DNA from: a virus
Reading direction: 5' to 3' (one strand)
Length of the DNA stretch: 64,000 bases
IMG/VR virus record: IMGVR_UViG_3300036832_001118
Coordinates: 1 to 64,000 of that record
In this document: positions 38,734-47,692 of the stretch, one piece after another
Numbering within the stretch: the stretch's first letter is position 1
How the letters are laid out: the number at the start of each line of letters is the position of its first letter
Program-made: the position numbers and the translations under genes
The notes under the pieces: generated by a model
Databases searched by the model: none
Told to the model about the DNA's origin: nothing
What the model saw: only the letters and a program-made list of their open reading frames with translations

Positions 38734-41700
38734 TGGATGAAGTTGTCGGCAGCGCCAAGGTTGTTCTGGAGGGTATCGATAAGATTAGCCCTGCCGTAAC
38801 AACCAGTATCGATACACTTAAAAAGTGGGCGGCAAGTGGCGCCGATGTGCAACGGCAGTTGATCCAGGCTGCGCAGAAGCATCAACAAACACTGCAAGTG
38901 CTTAACCAGATCTACGCACAGAACCAACAAGCCGCACAAGCTGCAGGCGGCGCAACGACACAAGCGTTCAATGCAGGAACGCAGGCGGCTCAGCAATTAA
39001 CGCAGGCGGTTCAGAAAGTGCCGCCCTCACTTATTAATATCGGACAGGCCGGCGCCGTCTTACAAAAACAAGTCGCCGGCTATTTCTCGATCTACGCGAT
39101 TGAGGAGTTCATTCGCAAGTCTTACATGGCTTTCACCAGTCATGAAGAACATATGCGGCGAATTCAACTCGCCTTTGGCGGTACCACAGAGGAGATCAAA
39201 AAACTACATGGTGAACTGAGTAGCCTGGCGGCAGCGGTCGGGTCAACAACAGAGAAGATGACTGACGACCTCCGTGCGTTTATGGCCGGTTCAGGACTTG
39301 GACGCGGCGAGGCACTGGAGGCGTTCAAGGGTATTGCCATGGCGGCCGACGAGGCCGGCATTCACGTGCAGGATATGTCACGCATTGCCACAATGGCAAT
39401 GGCACAGCTGCAAATTAGCACGCGAGAGATGCCCCAGTTAATGGGGTCAATGGGTAAGGCTTTCGCTGAAATGGGCGCTGCGGCCGCGCGCGTCCTGCCG
39501 AATATCATCACTTTGATGCAGCAGATCGGCCTTACAGGCAAAGCCAATCTGCAAGCCGCCTTGGCCATCGCCGAGGTCAGCACAAAAGCTACCGGCGACG
39601 CAGAGATTTCTTGGCGTAATCTGCAGACCATATTGCAGCAAATGGGCGATCCCGAAAGCAAATTGAATCGTCAGGCGGCGGATAGGTTCGACGCTTTCAA
39701 ACAGAATATTGGCGATACCATCGATGCATACATGATTGCCGTTGATTGGACGCGGGATGTTATGAAGCGGCATCCCGACATCCGCAGCGTAAACGCTGAA
39801 ATGGATTGGATGTTTGGCCATAATGTGCAGCTGCAGGAACAGTTAAAACACGATGCGGCAGTCGAGCGGGATGAGTTATATAAAACATTACGGGCCCAGA
39901 AGGATGCGCTCGGTAATGTCAAGGAGATCGATGAGGCGCATCAAAAGTTTGTAAAGGGCTCAATAGATGGAACGCGTCGGCTCTCGCAAGCTTTGATCGA
40001 CGTGGCAGTATCGGCCGGTGGATTTCTTGATTCGATTGGCATGACTGATACTTTGCATAGCACTGTTACCGACCTGCAACATCTCAAAGAACTCATTGAA
40101 TGGTTTCAAGGGAAGAGTAAGGAGGGCGAAGACAAGGGCGGCGTTCCGAACGATGCTTCAGAGTACAGGGACATGCTGCGCCGCCGAATACACCCACCGG
40201 CTAAGCCAGAAATCAAGCCACATCAATCTGGTGGCGTTGTTAGTGAGCCGACCTTGGCAATGATCGGTGAGGCTGGGCCGGAAGCCGTGGTCCCGCTGAC
40301 ACGCGGCTTTGATATGCGCGGCGCCTCGGGCGGTACGCAGGCCGAGCGGGACGCCGGGACAATGTGGGCTCGCTTGCATGGTCTGGCACTAACGCGGACC
40401 AAGCATATCGATCTGCACGGGAAGCTGACGCAGGAAACCATCGACAAGCTGATGGGTGGCGGGGGCAGCTCTGGCGGAGGTGGCGCCAGCGGGGATTCCA
40501 GCGGGGCGAGCGGGACACCGACGGGGACAAGCAGCACGACGGGTGACAGCAAATCAACTGGCGATAGCAAGGCTGATACAGGCGGTACGCAACCGGCCCC
40601 GCCTGGGGCAGAGGGAACATTCCGACCTGTTTATAAACTAGGGGGTGCTGATCTCAGCGACGCCGTCGTCAATACGATTGCCGGCGAAGCTTACACCAAC
40701 AATCAAGAGAGCGTCGATGCTGTCATCAATAATATGCTGAATCGCGTCGGATCGAAAGGCTGGGGGCCATCCGGCGACATGCAACAGGTAGCACGCGCGC
40801 GCGGTCAATATGCTGGCTATCGTAAGGCCAATGCTAAAGAAGCTGAATTTATTCGTAACAGAATCAAAGCCATCGCGTCCGGTGGGGTTAAAGACAACAC
40901 TGGTGGATCAAACGAATATCGAGCAGGTTCCTACCGCGGGCCTTGGTATCAACATCATCGCGACGCACCAGTAGTTGGTGGCAATCGATTTGGCTTTAAT
41001 CCAAAAGTTTCAAATGGACCTTACGCTCCTTATCCAACCAAGATGATGGCCAAGGGCGGAATTGTTACGAAGCCTACGCTGGCGACGATCGGCGAGAATG
41101 GGCCAGAGGCCGTGGTGCCGCTCCAGGAGGTGGGTACAAAGGGGCAACAACAGCAGTTTTGGGGAATGCCGAGTGAGGGTGGAAAGGAGGGAGAAGCGGA
41201 TTTAGATCCAGTACGTGCATTAGCGTTCGAGAATGAAAAAATTTTAGGACAGCCTGGGCGTCATCGTGCTTCGCAGTGGCACGAGTGGTTGAAGCAAAAT
41301 CCCTATGGCCGTGGGGTAAGTGAGGGAGAAGCTATAGGTACCAATCCATTTGGGGTTCGACAAAAGGAGTATTTGAAACAGCTAGAACGTACAATGGAGG
41401 TACAGGGAGATAACCCTGATCTCGATAAGAGAGTCTTGGAAGATTTAGGCCCTCGTCCATCGCAAGCCAGCCTCACTGGTGGCGGCGGCTCTAGTGGTGG
41501 TGCCGGTGCCAGCATGAACTTCGGTGGTGGCTTTGGCGGCGGCGAAACATCTGCACCGGAAGGCTACACGCCGAGCGTGGCCAACATACATCCAAACGCT
41601 CATGGATTTCTTAACGCGATTGCTAGCACAGAGACAGACTTCAGCGAAAGAGAGGCTTACTCCGACGCGACTAACGTCAAGAGCTACGGCGGCAACACGT

Positions 41701-42233
41701 CGATGTACGATTACGGCTACTATCAGATGGCTCAGCGTGACATCGACTATGCTGTCAAAACTCTGCACATGTCTCCGGAGATAGCTCAGCATTTGACTGG
41801 TGGGCCTGATCATAAGAGTACGCTCGATCAGCAGACTGCTTCCGTTAATGAATATTTGCAGCGGCGTTATCCAGACGCTTATAGAAATCTAGTGGAGCGC
41901 GGTGACTATGAAGGCATGCGCCAGGCCACGAGGCATGGCAAAAGCTGGGTTTGGTTTGGCCTGAAAGACAAACCCAAGCAAGCTTTGACTGAGTACAACA
42001 AGGTCGCGCAGCCGCAGACCACGGCAGTGACGCCGCTGCCCAAGTCGCGACCGGCATCGGCGCAGGCAAGCGCACAGACCCACTTCAACAACAACCCGAT
42101 TCAGGTGCCGGTCGCCCCGGCCAAGCTTGGGGCACACCGCCAATCGTTTGCGCGCAGCGCTGGTTGGGCGCAGCGCAAGGCGCATGCCCGCAGCGCTCGA
42201 CAGGAAGCCACGGTTCATACCGGGGAGATGTAA
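38733..42233 (+). CDS. Tape measure protein 2 with two wall-hydrolase domains
   Basis: The start overlaps the stop of the first tape measure (TAATG). The 1166-residue protein repeats the layout of its neighbour: the first 460 residues align throughout (VLEGIDKISPAVTTSIDTLK against VLEGVDKVSPAATSSIDALK). After the GEAGPEAVVPL motif comes a SleB-like cell-wall hydrolase domain (VVNTIAGEAYTNNQESVDAV, with probable catalytic Glu652, then NNMLNRVG). Near residue 955-1080 a lysozyme-like domain has FLNAIASTETDF (probable Glu967) and YDYGYYQMAQRDIDYAVK. It lacks the M23 and esterase-like parts of tape measure 1. Confidence 0.8.
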   Translation: MDEVVGSAKVVLEGIDKISPAVTTSIDTLKKWAASGADVQRQLIQAAQKHQQTLQVLNQIYAQNQQAAQAAGGATTQAFNAGTQAAQQLTQAVQKVPPSLINIGQAGAVLQKQVAGYFSIYAIEEFIRKSYMAFTSHEEHMRRIQLAFGGTTEEIKKLHGELSSLAAAVGSTTEKMTDDLRAFMAGSGLGRGEALEAFKGIAMAADEAGIHVQDMSRIATMAMAQLQISTREMPQLMGSMGKAFAEMGAAAARVLPNIITLMQQIGLTGKANLQAALAIAEVSTKATGDAEISWRNLQTILQQMGDPESKLNRQAADRFDAFKQNIGDTIDAYMIAVDWTRDVMKRHPDIRSVNAEMDWMFGHNVQLQEQLKHDAAVERDELYKTLRAQKDALGNVKEIDEAHQKFVKGSIDGTRRLSQALIDVAVSAGGFLDSIGMTDTLHSTVTDLQHLKELIEWFQGKSKEGEDKGGVPNDASEYRDMLRRRIHPPAKPEIKPHQSGGVVSEPTLAMIGEAGPEAVVPLTRGFDMRGASGGTQAERDAGTMWARLHGLALTRTKHIDLHGKLTQETIDKLMGGGGSSGGGGASGDSSGASGTPTGTSSTTGDSKSTGDSKADTGGTQPAPPGAEGTFRPVYKLGGADLSDAVVNTIAGEAYTNNQESVDAVINNMLNRVGSKGWGPSGDMQQVARARGQYAGYRKANAKEAEFIRNRIKAIASGGVKDNTGGSNEYRAGSYRGPWYQHHRDAPVVGGNRFGFNPKVSNGPYAPYPTKMMAKGGIVTKPTLATIGENGPEAVVPLQEVGTKGQQQQFWGMPSEGGKEGEADLDPVRALAFENEKILGQPGRHRASQWHEWLKQNPYGRGVSEGEAIGTNPFGVRQKEYLKQLERTMEVQGDNPDLDKRVLEDLGPRPSQASLTGGGGSSGGAGASMNFGGGFGGGETSAPEGYTPSVANIHPNAHGFLNAIASTETDFSEREAYSDATNVKSYGGNTSMYDYGYYQMAQRDIDYAVKTLHMSPEIAQHLTGGPDHKSTLDQQTASVNEYLQRRYPDAYRNLVERGDYEGMRQATRHGKSWVWFGLKDKPKQALTEYNKVAQPQTTAVTPLPKSRPASAQASAQTHFNNNPIQVPVAPAKLGAHRQSFARSAGWAQRKAHARSARQEATVHTGEM
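39096..39139 (+). repeat. 44-bp tract shared with the first tape measure (copy 2)
   Basis: Identical to 35017-35060. See that entry. Confidence 0.9.
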
Positions 42234-42881
42234 ATGGCCGTTCCACCCTTCACCGTCCCTCTTCCGAACGTCATCGGTGTCAAGAACCCGCCGGTTACCC
42301 CGCCCGTAGAGAACACTTTCAAAATCCGGCCTTATTACGAGGCTTATGCTAGCGGTCAAACGAGCAAGTATCCCTATGCGAGCTGGCTGCAGAACGGAGC
42401 CAGCCTGTATGCGCCGACGACAGATAGCGGCATCAACAATGTTCTATACGCGTGGGGGCCGATCCAATTTATTGTTGTTGGATTGAACACGCATGAGCTG
42501 GACCACGATACGGAAACGGATTGGGCGCAGAAGGAAATTGTAAACGCGGCGATCTACAGGGAGTGGGTAGGAGAAAACGATGAGCAACTCTACGTGCGCG
42601 GGCGCATATTCCCTTATCGTATCCAGGGCATGACACAGCTCGAAGCATTCGAGTTGCAACGGCGCGGCGGCATTGTCAACCAACTCATCCGCGGTGATGG
42701 CTTGATCATGGGCTGGTTTGCCTGTCAGAAACTCGTGCGCGGTCATACGTTCCTGTCTGCGGAAGGCGTCGGCCAGCAGATCGCTTTCGAGACCGTGCTG
42801 GTGCGTTGTCCTGTGCCCGCTGCTGACAATCGCTATTCCAGTCTTTGGGGCACCATGATCAATCCGCAGGGACTAGGCTGA
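42234..42881 (+). CDS. Tail protein U-like
   Basis: The 215-residue product follows the tape measure, the place of gpU in P2. Features that fit are WGPIQFIVVGLNTHELDHDT near the middle, VRGRIFPYRIQGMTQLEAFE, LIRGDGLIMGWFACQKLVRG, and GVGQQIAFETVLVRC. gpU proteins finish the tail. The gene starts directly after the TAA of the second tape measure. Confidence 0.7.
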   Translation: MAVPPFTVPLPNVIGVKNPPVTPPVENTFKIRPYYEAYASGQTSKYPYASWLQNGASLYAPTTDSGINNVLYAWGPIQFIVVGLNTHELDHDTETDWAQKEIVNAAIYREWVGENDEQLYVRGRIFPYRIQGMTQLEAFELQRRGGIVNQLIRGDGLIMGWFACQKLVRGHTFLSAEGVGQQIAFETVLVRCPVPAADNRYSSLWGTMINPQGLG

Positions 42882-42903
42882 TGGGCAAGCGTAGGTATGC
42901 CGC

Positions 42904-43173
42904 ATGGTGACCGGTTTCGAATTAGTCCAGGTGACGACAGACTACGTCACCGCAGATCTGATTATTTGGAAGCGCTATAAGCGCAAAGCGCCGGGTATGG
43001 TCGAGCTGATGCTGGACGCCAATCCGCAGTTGGCCTTCGTGCACCGGACCACGCCGTTCATTCCGCCGGGCACTTATCTGCGTGTGCCGATCGATCCTGG
43101 AATGATCCTTGGGCGTATCGCGCCGCTGCCCACGGATTCCTTGTGGACTGACAGGGCGGGTAGTACGCTGTGA
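42904..43173 (+). CDS. Tail protein X-like
   Basis: The 89-residue product has the gpX/LysM-like pattern: LVQVTTDYVTADLIIWKRYK, then PGMVELMLDANPQLA and IPPGTYLRVPID. Such proteins act in tail assembly and have a LysM-type fold, without needing to bind wall. It starts at ATG 42904, with a GTG at 42907 as alternative, and overlaps the gpD gene by GTGA. Confidence 0.7.
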   Translation: MVTGFELVQVTTDYVTADLIIWKRYKRKAPGMVELMLDANPQLAFVHRTTPFIPPGTYLRVPIDPGMILGRIAPLPTDSLWTDRAGSTL

Positions 43174-44753
43174 GCAACGGCGGCATCCCGCTGCCATCGT
43201 TGCCGCCTGATCCGATCCTTGTTGGACAGCCCTTCCCGCTGCAAGGCTTGCCGCAAGCGCCGTTCGGTTCGCCAATTCTTGATACGCGACCGGGACCGCC
43301 GCAACTGCTCAACAGTGCCAGCGGCGGCGTAAACACCAGGTACACCACGGACATTTTTTCCGGGACGGACAACAATGGCAATCCGCTTCCACCGCCGCCG
43401 AACCCGTTTATCGGCTCGCCAATTCAAACTAATCGGCTGCAGGCTTTCTGCACGGTGATAGTCGCCGGAGTCGATATCACGGATAAGCTCAATCCCTATC
43501 TCATCTCGCTGCGGATAGTAGATGCCAAGGTTCCAACCGCAGAAATCGAAATCGATGACCGTGACGCACGGCTGCCGATCCCGCCATATAACGCGGATGT
43601 CAGCATCTACATTGGCTGGGTGGCTGAGGCTACCTACGTGAATTTCAAAGGTGTGATTGTGGACCTCGAATACAGCGACGCGCGCCAGGGCGGCCGACAC
43701 ATGACGGTGCACTGCCGGGCTGACAGCCTGAATACCAAGATGAAGGAACCAGGTTCCGATAATGTAGGCGATGGCCCCCCACCGGGCGAGAACGTCGGCA
43801 AGACAATTCCTGTCAACGAATGGCTACAGTCCGCGGCGAAGGCGGCCGGGACGATAGTGAGTTTTGCACCCGATGCGCTGGCGAAGGCGCAGAAACTTTT
43901 GAAGGATCATCATGACCGCAACAATGAAAGCATGCAGCAATTGGTGGAGCGTGAGGCCAAGGCGGCGGGCCTCACCACGCAATATTTTCGTGGTGGGGTC
44001 AAACTCTTCGGGATCAACGACGCGCAGGGAAGTGTCATCGCCCAGGTCGGTTACAATCTGATCAGTCTACGCGTGCGACCCTACTCGGCCCGTGGCAGCT
44101 GGAGCGACAGCAGACAACACTGGTTCGATACCAAGCTGGGCCAGTGGAAGCGAATGAAGATCCCCATCAGCACCGGCAGCGCGCAATTCGACAGTGCGAT
44201 TGGTGCGGTTGCAGGCTTCCTGTTGCCGAAACCGGCGCCAGACGAGGCGTCAGCGCAAGCCGATCGCGACGGGGGATCTAATCAGGTTGGCTTCGGTTAT
44301 GGGCACGGTCGTATCTGTATCAATGGTGAGCCATCGGCACAATTCTTGTGTGCGGTAACGGTGATCGGAGTACGCTCCGGTGTGGATGGCCGTTACAAGG
44401 CTTGGGACGCGGTCGAGCATATCTATTCCCGTCAAGGCTACGTCACTTGGCTCGATGTTATTACGGATGCGGACGGCAGCCCCGGCAGCAACGTGCTGGA
44501 AGGTCACATCGCGGCGGCTGAGTTGGGTGCGAAGTTGGCGCTAGCCTACGCAAAACAGGGCGTTAGCGCTATCGTGCCGCTTCCCAGCCCAACGCAGCTA
44601 AACCAACAAGTTCCCGCAGGAGAGCCGATCGATTCGGGTACCGCGTCGTCTCTCTTGCCAAACCTCTCACCCCCTCCGCCTGTGCCGAATGCGCCGATCC
44701 CACTTGATCCATTGGGGTCATTGGGGAGTCAACCCTTGGGAGGGTCTTTGTGA
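43170..44753 (+). CDS. Tail protein D-like (gp27-like hub)
   Basis: The 527-residue protein begins at GTG 43170. From about residue 95 it fits the gpD family (ITDKLNPYLISLRIVDAKVP, TAEIEIDDRDARLPIPPYNA, VHCRADSLNTKM, then LLKDHHDRNNESMQQLVERE). gpD forms the hub that holds the spike. A Pro-rich N-terminal extension and a Pro-rich end (LLPNLSPPPPVPNAPIPL) are unusual. It closes the P2-order tail block. Confidence 0.72.
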   Translation: MSNGGIPLPSLPPDPILVGQPFPLQGLPQAPFGSPILDTRPGPPQLLNSASGGVNTRYTTDIFSGTDNNGNPLPPPPNPFIGSPIQTNRLQAFCTVIVAGVDITDKLNPYLISLRIVDAKVPTAEIEIDDRDARLPIPPYNADVSIYIGWVAEATYVNFKGVIVDLEYSDARQGGRHMTVHCRADSLNTKMKEPGSDNVGDGPPPGENVGKTIPVNEWLQSAAKAAGTIVSFAPDALAKAQKLLKDHHDRNNESMQQLVEREAKAAGLTTQYFRGGVKLFGINDAQGSVIAQVGYNLISLRVRPYSARGSWSDSRQHWFDTKLGQWKRMKIPISTGSAQFDSAIGAVAGFLLPKPAPDEASAQADRDGGSNQVGFGYGHGRICINGEPSAQFLCAVTVIGVRSGVDGRYKAWDAVEHIYSRQGYVTWLDVITDADGSPGSNVLEGHIAAAELGAKLALAYAKQGVSAIVPLPSPTQLNQQVPAGEPIDSGTASSLLPNLSPPPPVPNAPIPLDPLGSLGSQPLGGSL

Positions 44754-44771
44754 AGCATTTGGGGTCATGAT

Positions 44772-46271
44772 GTGTCCAACCGTCGCCTCGCGCACACATA
44801 CACACTCCAGGCTGAGTTCGACGGCCAAGGCGTTCTAGTCGCCGATCCCTATCCGCTTTATCCGCGTGCCTTTTTGTGGGCCCATCTCGATGACGGGATT
44901 ATGGAGTCCGTCACGACCAATTGGGGCAACGAAGGCATCTACATGGAAGGCGTCGGCCCGTCGTTGGTCGGGCGCGCCGTTCCCGGTCTCGGTCCGCTGC
45001 AGCAGATCAACCTTGGCGGTGCGCTGCAGTTCGACGCTGACGGCAATCTCGCTTACGATCCGACTAACGTTGAACATCAAATCGCGGCGCTGACCGCGCA
45101 GCTGACGACGTTGCAGCAACAGTTTGCAGCGTTGAATGATCAGGTCGAGCTTCTTTACGCGACGCTCAAATCGACTGCTTTCAACCCGTATGGCCAAGCC
45201 AGCCTTGCTGGGGCAGGGGCGCTGGCTGCGGCGTTGGCCACGCCATTTTCGCTGGCGGTGCCAGCGATGCAGGCGAACGGTAATCTGCAGGCGGTAATTG
45301 GCTTTCAGCTGCCAATGGCCCCCCGAGCATTCGCCGCCGTTGGCAGCCTCACCGCAGCTGCGCTCAATGCTCTCAATATGCGATCCGCGATGACTGGGGC
45401 GGGCGCAGCCAACGTTGCTTTGATCCAAGTGCCCAGCACCGTCAAGCAACTCGGGTCCCAGTTGTTTGCTGGCGCTGGTGGCGGCGTATCAAAATTGGGC
45501 ATTGGATTGGCGGCGTCAGCCACTTTGGCGGGCGCGAGCAATCTCAATGTCAGCTTGCTCACGGCGTTGGGCAGTTCAACAAGCTTTGCTGGCGCGAGCA
45601 CCTCTGCGGCCAAATTGATACAAGTGCAACGGATCTCGAGGCTTCTCTCTGGCTCTGGTGGTGCTAGCATAGATGTGCAGCTTTACCGATCGGCATTCGA
45701 TCCGGTCCACAAGGGTGCGCAGGTCATTCTGTCGAACAACAACTTAACCGCCACGGTGGCCAGCGCGCCGTATCAGAGCGGATCGGCGATAGGCACAAGC
45801 TCGCGCTCCAACGGCAAGCTGTACTTTGAGGTGCACCAGGATGTGCCGATCACGACCGGCGATATCGCCACCGCCATCGGCGTGGTGACCACGGGCTTTG
45901 ACGTGTCCCTGCAGGTTGGCCAGGACGTCTACAGCTGGGGCATGATGGCGGCAGACAGGAATGGCCGGCATGATAATAACACAGATGGCGGAGGGATTCC
46001 TGCTATTGCGGGCGTCGTCTATACATTTATGGTGGCGATTGATTTCAATTACACCGGCGCCGGCAACAACACCGCGATCTACTTTGGCGTAAACGGGTCA
46101 TGGTCCAATAGTGGCGCGCCGATCTGGAATAACCTGCCGCCCAACACTCTGCTCTACCCGGCGGTGTCGCCGTGGTCCGATGCTGTTGGCAATCCGTCCC
46201 AGCTCACGCTCAATATTGGGACGACCGCGTTCAACTATACTCCGCTGAGCGGCTTCTCCGCTTGGGGCTAA
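44772..46271 (+). CDS. Fibre protein with AGAG-type repeats and a SPRY domain
   Basis: The gene starts at GTG 44772. The first 95 residues (PLYPRAFLWAHLDDGIMESV) are followed by a coiled coil at about 100-135 (AALTAQLTTLQQQFAALNDQ). Residues about 140-310 hold repeats of the ALAGAGxLxAxL type (ASLAGAGALAAAL, ATLAGASNLNVSL, TSFAGASTSAAKL). Residues about 318-499 are a SPRY-like domain paralogous to the protein at 29827. It is likely trimeric and host-binding. Confidence 0.65.
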   Translation: MSNRRLAHTYTLQAEFDGQGVLVADPYPLYPRAFLWAHLDDGIMESVTTNWGNEGIYMEGVGPSLVGRAVPGLGPLQQINLGGALQFDADGNLAYDPTNVEHQIAALTAQLTTLQQQFAALNDQVELLYATLKSTAFNPYGQASLAGAGALAAALATPFSLAVPAMQANGNLQAVIGFQLPMAPRAFAAVGSLTAAALNALNMRSAMTGAGAANVALIQVPSTVKQLGSQLFAGAGGGVSKLGIGLAASATLAGASNLNVSLLTALGSSTSFAGASTSAAKLIQVQRISRLLSGSGGASIDVQLYRSAFDPVHKGAQVILSNNNLTATVASAPYQSGSAIGTSSRSNGKLYFEVHQDVPITTGDIATAIGVVTTGFDVSLQVGQDVYSWGMMAADRNGRHDNNTDGGGIPAIAGVVYTFMVAIDFNYTGAGNNTAIYFGVNGSWSNSGAPIWNNLPPNTLLYPAVSPWSDAVGNPSQLTLNIGTTAFNYTPLSGFSAWG

Positions 46272-46290
46272 TATTAATTAGGATGGGGCA

Positions 46291-47382
46291 ATGCTTACGA
46301 GAGATGTGAAGACTGCGACTACGAGCTATGGTGATCTTGTACATTACGCTGAGCGGGAGGTCGGCGCCAAAGCCTGGGCTTGCTTTTGTCGGTTCGGTGG
46401 CGTCGGCGACAACCTCATCGCTGCTGCCGTCGCCAAGCCGCTCAAGGATCTCGGCTATCTGGTCGAATGCATCAGCCAGGAGCCAAACCACGAGCTGTTC
46501 CTCAACAACCCACACATCGATAAACTGTCGGTCTACCAGCAAGAGGATTGGCCCAAAGATCAACTCGCCTGGTGCCAGTGGTTCGCCAAGCGGAGCAAGG
46601 AGTATGACCGCTTCGCCAATCTGAGCCATACCGTCGAGGTGCGGCATGCGGCATTCCCGGCCATGTCGTCATTTTGGTGGCCAGCACATTATCGCCGTAA
46701 GTTTTTTGCTGGCAGCTATCTGGAAACGGCCTGTGATCTGCTCGATGTTCCCTATACCTTTGATCGGCTGTTCTGGCCGACCGACGCAGAGGTCGAGAAC
46801 GCGCAAGAGACGCGCAACAAGATCGGTACCGGTCCGATCATCGGCTGGTGCTGCAATGGCACGCGCATCGATAAGGTCTATCCACAAGCTCCGCAAACCA
46901 TCGGCCGCCTGATCAAAGAGTTAGATGCGCAAGTCGTGTTGATCGGTCGAGGACCGGGCACGCCGGACTATGCGCTGGCTGAGCAGACCTTCCAAATGGT
47001 CGAAGCGCAGAACGGCAGCAAAGCCGGGCTGCAGCACGTGGGCGGCGACGGCTGGCCGTTGCGGCGGGTGTTGACGTTCACGCAATCGCTCGACCTTATC
47101 ATTGGGCCAGACACCGGGCCGCTCTGGGCGGTCGCGCTCGAGCCCAGCCCGAAAATCGTGCTGCATTCGCACGCGTCAGTCGAGAACATTTGTAAACATT
47201 GGCGCAACACCGTCAGCCTGCATGCTGATCCGCGCCGCGTCGATTGCTGGCCTTGCCACAGGCTCCACGACACCGCGGATACCTGCCGCTTGAACCAATG
47301 GAAGAATGGCGCCGCCTGCATCTCCTACATTCCGGCTGATGCAGTCATCAAGGCGGCGAGACAACTACTGCAATCAACCTGA
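46291..47382 (+). CDS. GT9-like glycosyltransferase
   Basis: The 363-residue product resembles family-9 glycosyltransferases (ADP-heptose:LPS heptosyltransferase type). Supporting features are the N-terminal FCRFGGVGDNLIAAAVAKPL, with DLGYLVE, and the C-terminal DLIIGPDTGPLWAVALEPSP, where the family has xGxDTGxxHxAAA. It could glycosylate fibres or alter host surface sugars. It lies between fibre genes and is last before the terminator at 47411. Confidence 0.75.
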   Translation: MLTRDVKTATTSYGDLVHYAEREVGAKAWACFCRFGGVGDNLIAAAVAKPLKDLGYLVECISQEPNHELFLNNPHIDKLSVYQQEDWPKDQLAWCQWFAKRSKEYDRFANLSHTVEVRHAAFPAMSSFWWPAHYRRKFFAGSYLETACDLLDVPYTFDRLFWPTDAEVENAQETRNKIGTGPIIGWCCNGTRIDKVYPQAPQTIGRLIKELDAQVVLIGRGPGTPDYALAEQTFQMVEAQNGSKAGLQHVGGDGWPLRRVLTFTQSLDLIIGPDTGPLWAVALEPSPKIVLHSHASVENICKHWRNTVSLHADPRRVDCWPCHRLHDTADTCRLNQWKNGAACISYIPADAVIKAARQLLQST

Positions 47383-47410
47383 GCCAACACATTTCATAAC
47401 GGTTCCCTGA

Positions 47411-47432
47411 CCCGCCACTCGGCGGGTTTTTT
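47411..47432 (+). terminator. Rho-independent terminator
   Basis: CCCGCC (47411-47416) pairs with GGCGGG (47421-47426) around loop ACTC, followed by six T (47427-47432). Confidence 0.88.
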
Positions 47433-47451
47433 GTTGTCTGGAGACATGCTC

Positions 47452-47691
47452 ATGCTTGAATTCGATACGCTCGTCGTTCCGCTCGATGCCAACGTGCAAC
47501 AGACGCTGGAAGCCAAGGGGCGCGAAGGCTGGATGCTGGTGCCCGGTACGACGCCGCGCGTGATCTATCAGATCTGCCGTCCAATCCAGACGCAGCCGCT
47601 CGCTGAGAACAAGGGCTTTGGCGTCCTGCGCATTGACGAGTCGCAAATCCACATCGTCGACAAAGACGGGAACAAGGTGGAGCGCCACTGA
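47452..47691 (+). CDS. Small protein, DUF4177-like (79 aa)
   Basis: The motif LEAKGREGWMLVPG is the hallmark of small DUF4177-like proteins, which have unknown roles. ATG 47452 has GGAG eight bases upstream; an upstream ATG at 47446 is too close to it. The protein is first in the unit after the terminator and precedes the methyltransferase by one base. Confidence 0.6.
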   Translation: MLEFDTLVVPLDANVQQTLEAKGREGWMLVPGTTPRVIYQICRPIQTQPLAENKGFGVLRIDESQIHIVDKDGNKVERH

Positions 47692-47692
47692 C

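Noticed and set aside
42881-42910. Nine-codon frame between tail genes U and X
   Set aside because: Too short and without a binding site; probably only the coupling junction.
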